Positions 4,680 through 5,713 of a stretch of 5,713 nt of DNA are shown here, piece by piece. The stretch's first letter is position 1. Each line of letters starts with the position of its first letter. Source of the stretch: JAYQPD01 sp046050105 (lineage in GTDB: Bacteria; Patescibacteriota; Minisyncoccia; Phycocordibacterales; UBA918); contig JBJOQE010000051.1 in NCBI GenBank assembly GCA_046050105.1, positions 1 through 5,713 on the forward strand, written 5' to 3'. Under the pieces are notes generated by a model. The model was not told the DNA's origin. It saw only the letters and a list, made by a program, of their open reading frames with translations, and made no database searches. The position numbers were made by a program, and so were the translations under genes.

Positions 4680-4988
4680 GTTTGGCGCGGTACGCCAAAA
4701 ATGTTCCTGCACGAGACGATGATAACGCAGTACTTGCATACCCCGCGCAAACACCTCACGCACTGTTGCGGCAAGAAGAAATTGCTGCACCGTACCCCCG
4801 CGATTGCGATGGAGCCACTTGAAGAAACCCGCGAGGAAGGTGCGATACGGAAGCATTATCTTGATACGCCGTGCCACCCGCATGCAATCAAAAAATAATT
4901 TTTGAATTGTTCGTGAGGACTCTTTCACCACCCACCCCAGGTACCGTTTCGAGTCTTCTTCAGTCATATCAAATGCAGCATTGTGCAT
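4665..4988 (-). CDS. Hypothetical basic protein, 107 aa
   Basis: I do not recognise this protein. It is rich in Arg, Lys and aromatic residues, with several His and few acidic residues after the N-terminus, and is probably helical. A moderately hydrophobic stretch near residues 45-60 (IMLPYRTFLAGFFKWL) is too short and basic to be a confident membrane segment. Two Trp-containing patches (near W19 and W58) and a late HFWR motif are visible. Support for a real gene: AGGGAG lies 8 nt before the chosen ATG, a promoter-like pair lies about 85 nt upstream, and a perfect terminator sits at its stop codon. It lies between dus and the leuA leader; there is no sign that it belongs to leucine synthesis. 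A second ATG at codon 8 is possible but has no ribosome binding site. Confidence 0.6.
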   Translation of the reverse strand: MHNAAFDMTEEDSKRYLGWVVKESSRTIQKLFFDCMRVARRIKIMLPYRTFLAGFFKWLHRNRGGTVQQFLLAATVREVFARGMQVLRYHRLVQEHFWRTAPNSTLQ

Positions 4989-5077
4989 GGCGTATTCTCC
5001 CTAAGAACAATCACTCTCTCCACGGTACTCCTCGTGCACAGACTCTACAAGTGCCCTCTGTGACAAATGAAAACAGC

Positions 5078-5105
5078 CATATACACTTCTAACCTACCTT
5101 CTCAA
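5078..5105 (-). promoter_or_regulatory. Candidate promoter of the 107-aa gene
   Basis: TTGAGA (5105-5100) and TATATG (5083-5078) are 16 nt apart, just after the dus stop codon. The predicted transcript would have a leader of about 80 nt before the ATG at 4988. I see no strong terminator between dus and this gene, so read-through is also possible. Confidence 0.5.
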
Positions 5106-5107
5106 CC

Positions 5108-5713
5108 TCAGGTAAGAAAATGCTTGATATGAGCCTCGACTTCAGCAGAGTTTTCCGACTCCATGAGCTTCACACGGAGTTCTGCTGCTCCTTCAAAGCC
5201 ACTGACATACGCTTTAAAATGCTTCTTCATCACCGCGAATGATTTGTGTGGGAGGAGTTCCGAAAAGAGTTCTGTGTGCTCCACAAGTACGCGAAGCCGC
5301 TCCTCGAGTGATACCTGGTCGCGTGTTTGTTCAACATCATTTGAAAGAATGCTGTCGCGGTTTACCCCATGTGTGGGGAGCGCGGTGAGCTTATACGGCA
5401 ACCGACGAGATGGGTGAAAAAACCACGGGTTTCCAAAAAGCGCACGGCCAATCATTGCGCCATCTGCGCCGCTTTCCTGCACTTTTTTCCGTGCATCATG
5501 AAGTGAGAGTACGTCACCATTCCCTAGAATGCGTGCAGAAGAGCCTAACTCATCACGAATCTCCACAGCCCTGGCCACCCGCTCCCAGCGTGCAGGCACC
5601 TTGGACATATCTTTCCGTGTGCGGGCATGAATGGTCACCGCAGCAGGGTTTGTGCTCAATATCTTAGGGAGCCACTCTTCGAGTATATCGGTGTTGTACC
5701 CGAGTCGTGTTTT
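5108..5713 (-). CDS. dus: tRNA-dihydrouridine synthase, DusB-like (C-terminal part, truncated by window edge)
   Basis: This FMN- and NADPH-dependent enzyme reduces specific uridines in tRNA to dihydrouridine. Only the last 201 residues are present, about 60% of a usual 320-350 aa protein. The frame is open to the window edge, so the true start lies outside, and the Leu codon at 5659 is internal. Visible features, counted from the window edge: KTRLG (1-5, substrate/FMN-side strand), IHARTR (28-33), LGNGD (63-67, FMN-phosphate loop) and GADGAMIGRALFGNPW (82-97, the second phosphate-binding strand and loop). Then comes the helical C-terminal domain with KSFAVMKKHFKAYVSGFEGAAELR, read in pieces, typical of Dus enzymes for tRNA recognition. 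The catalytic Cys would lie upstream. The paralogue (DusA, B or C) is judged by motif flavour only. The stop is TGA, and no clear terminator follows. Confidence 0.9.
   Translation of the reverse strand, partial: KTRLGYNTDILEEWLPKILSTNPAAVTIHARTRKDMSKVPARWERVARAVEIRDELGSSARILGNGDVLSLHDARKKVQESGADGAMIGRALFGNPWFFHPSRRLPYKLTALPTHGVNRDSILSNDVEQTRDQVSLEERLRVLVEHTELFSELLPHKSFAVMKKHFKAYVSGFEGAAELRVKLMESENSAEVEAHIKHFLT

Noticed and set aside
4964..5023. 19-codon frame with GTG start behind AGGAG, overlapping the start of the 107-aa gene
   Set aside because: The spacing to the ribosome site is short, the peptide has no features, and the overlapping ATG with AGGGAG is a better start.
5045..5080. 11-codon frame in the leader of the 107-aa gene
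   Set aside because: Its ATG overlaps the proposed -10 box, so it would not be on the transcript.

Overview
All supportable genes lie on the minus strand, so transcription runs from the right edge to the left. The window suggests a small-genome bacterium of the Candidate Phyla Radiation (Patescibacteria, Parcubacteria-like). This is an inference from a very short DnaX, small lysine-rich single-span membrane proteins of a kind common in that group, a tRNA with no encoded CCA, very short spacers, and several starts that sit directly behind a -10 box. TGA and TAG are both used as ordinary stops, so there is no sign of the UGA=Gly code of Gracilibacteria/SR1. No mobile element or CRISPR array is visible.

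In transcription order: (1) the C-terminal part of a DusB-like tRNA-dihydrouridine synthase, cut by the right edge; (2) an unrecognised 107-aa basic protein whose stop codon sits in the loop of its own terminator; (3) a regulatory leader followed by leuA; (4) a pair of small single-span membrane proteins (110 and 142 aa) ending at a terminator; (5) a D-alanyl-D-alanine carboxypeptidase followed 20 nt later by a minimal dnaX; (6) tRNA-Gln(UUG) and its terminator; (7) about 145 nt of non-coding sequence with tRNA-like fragments.

The highlight is the leuA leader (about 4488-4650). A TTGACA promoter with an extended -10 drives a 24-codon leader peptide containing Ile-Leu-Gly-Leu-Ile-Leu-Ile-Ile. 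It is followed by mutually exclusive hairpins: 1:2, an antiterminator 2:3 and a terminator 3:4 with a U-tract. This is the layout of ribosome-mediated attenuation as in leu/ilv operons, and I found it by reading the sequence. It sits in front of a 2-isopropylmalate synthase that lacks the leucine-binding regulatory domain and is split by a one-base frameshift near 4130. Attenuation may therefore be the only leucine feedback on this gene.

Two modes of translation start appear side by side. Starts inside transcripts (leuA, the 107-aa gene) carry a Shine-Dalgarno sequence. Starts 6-8 nt behind a -10-like hexamer (leader peptide, carboxypeptidase, dnaX) carry none and may be leaderless. Hairpins and pairings were worked out by hand; no folding energies or database searches were run.
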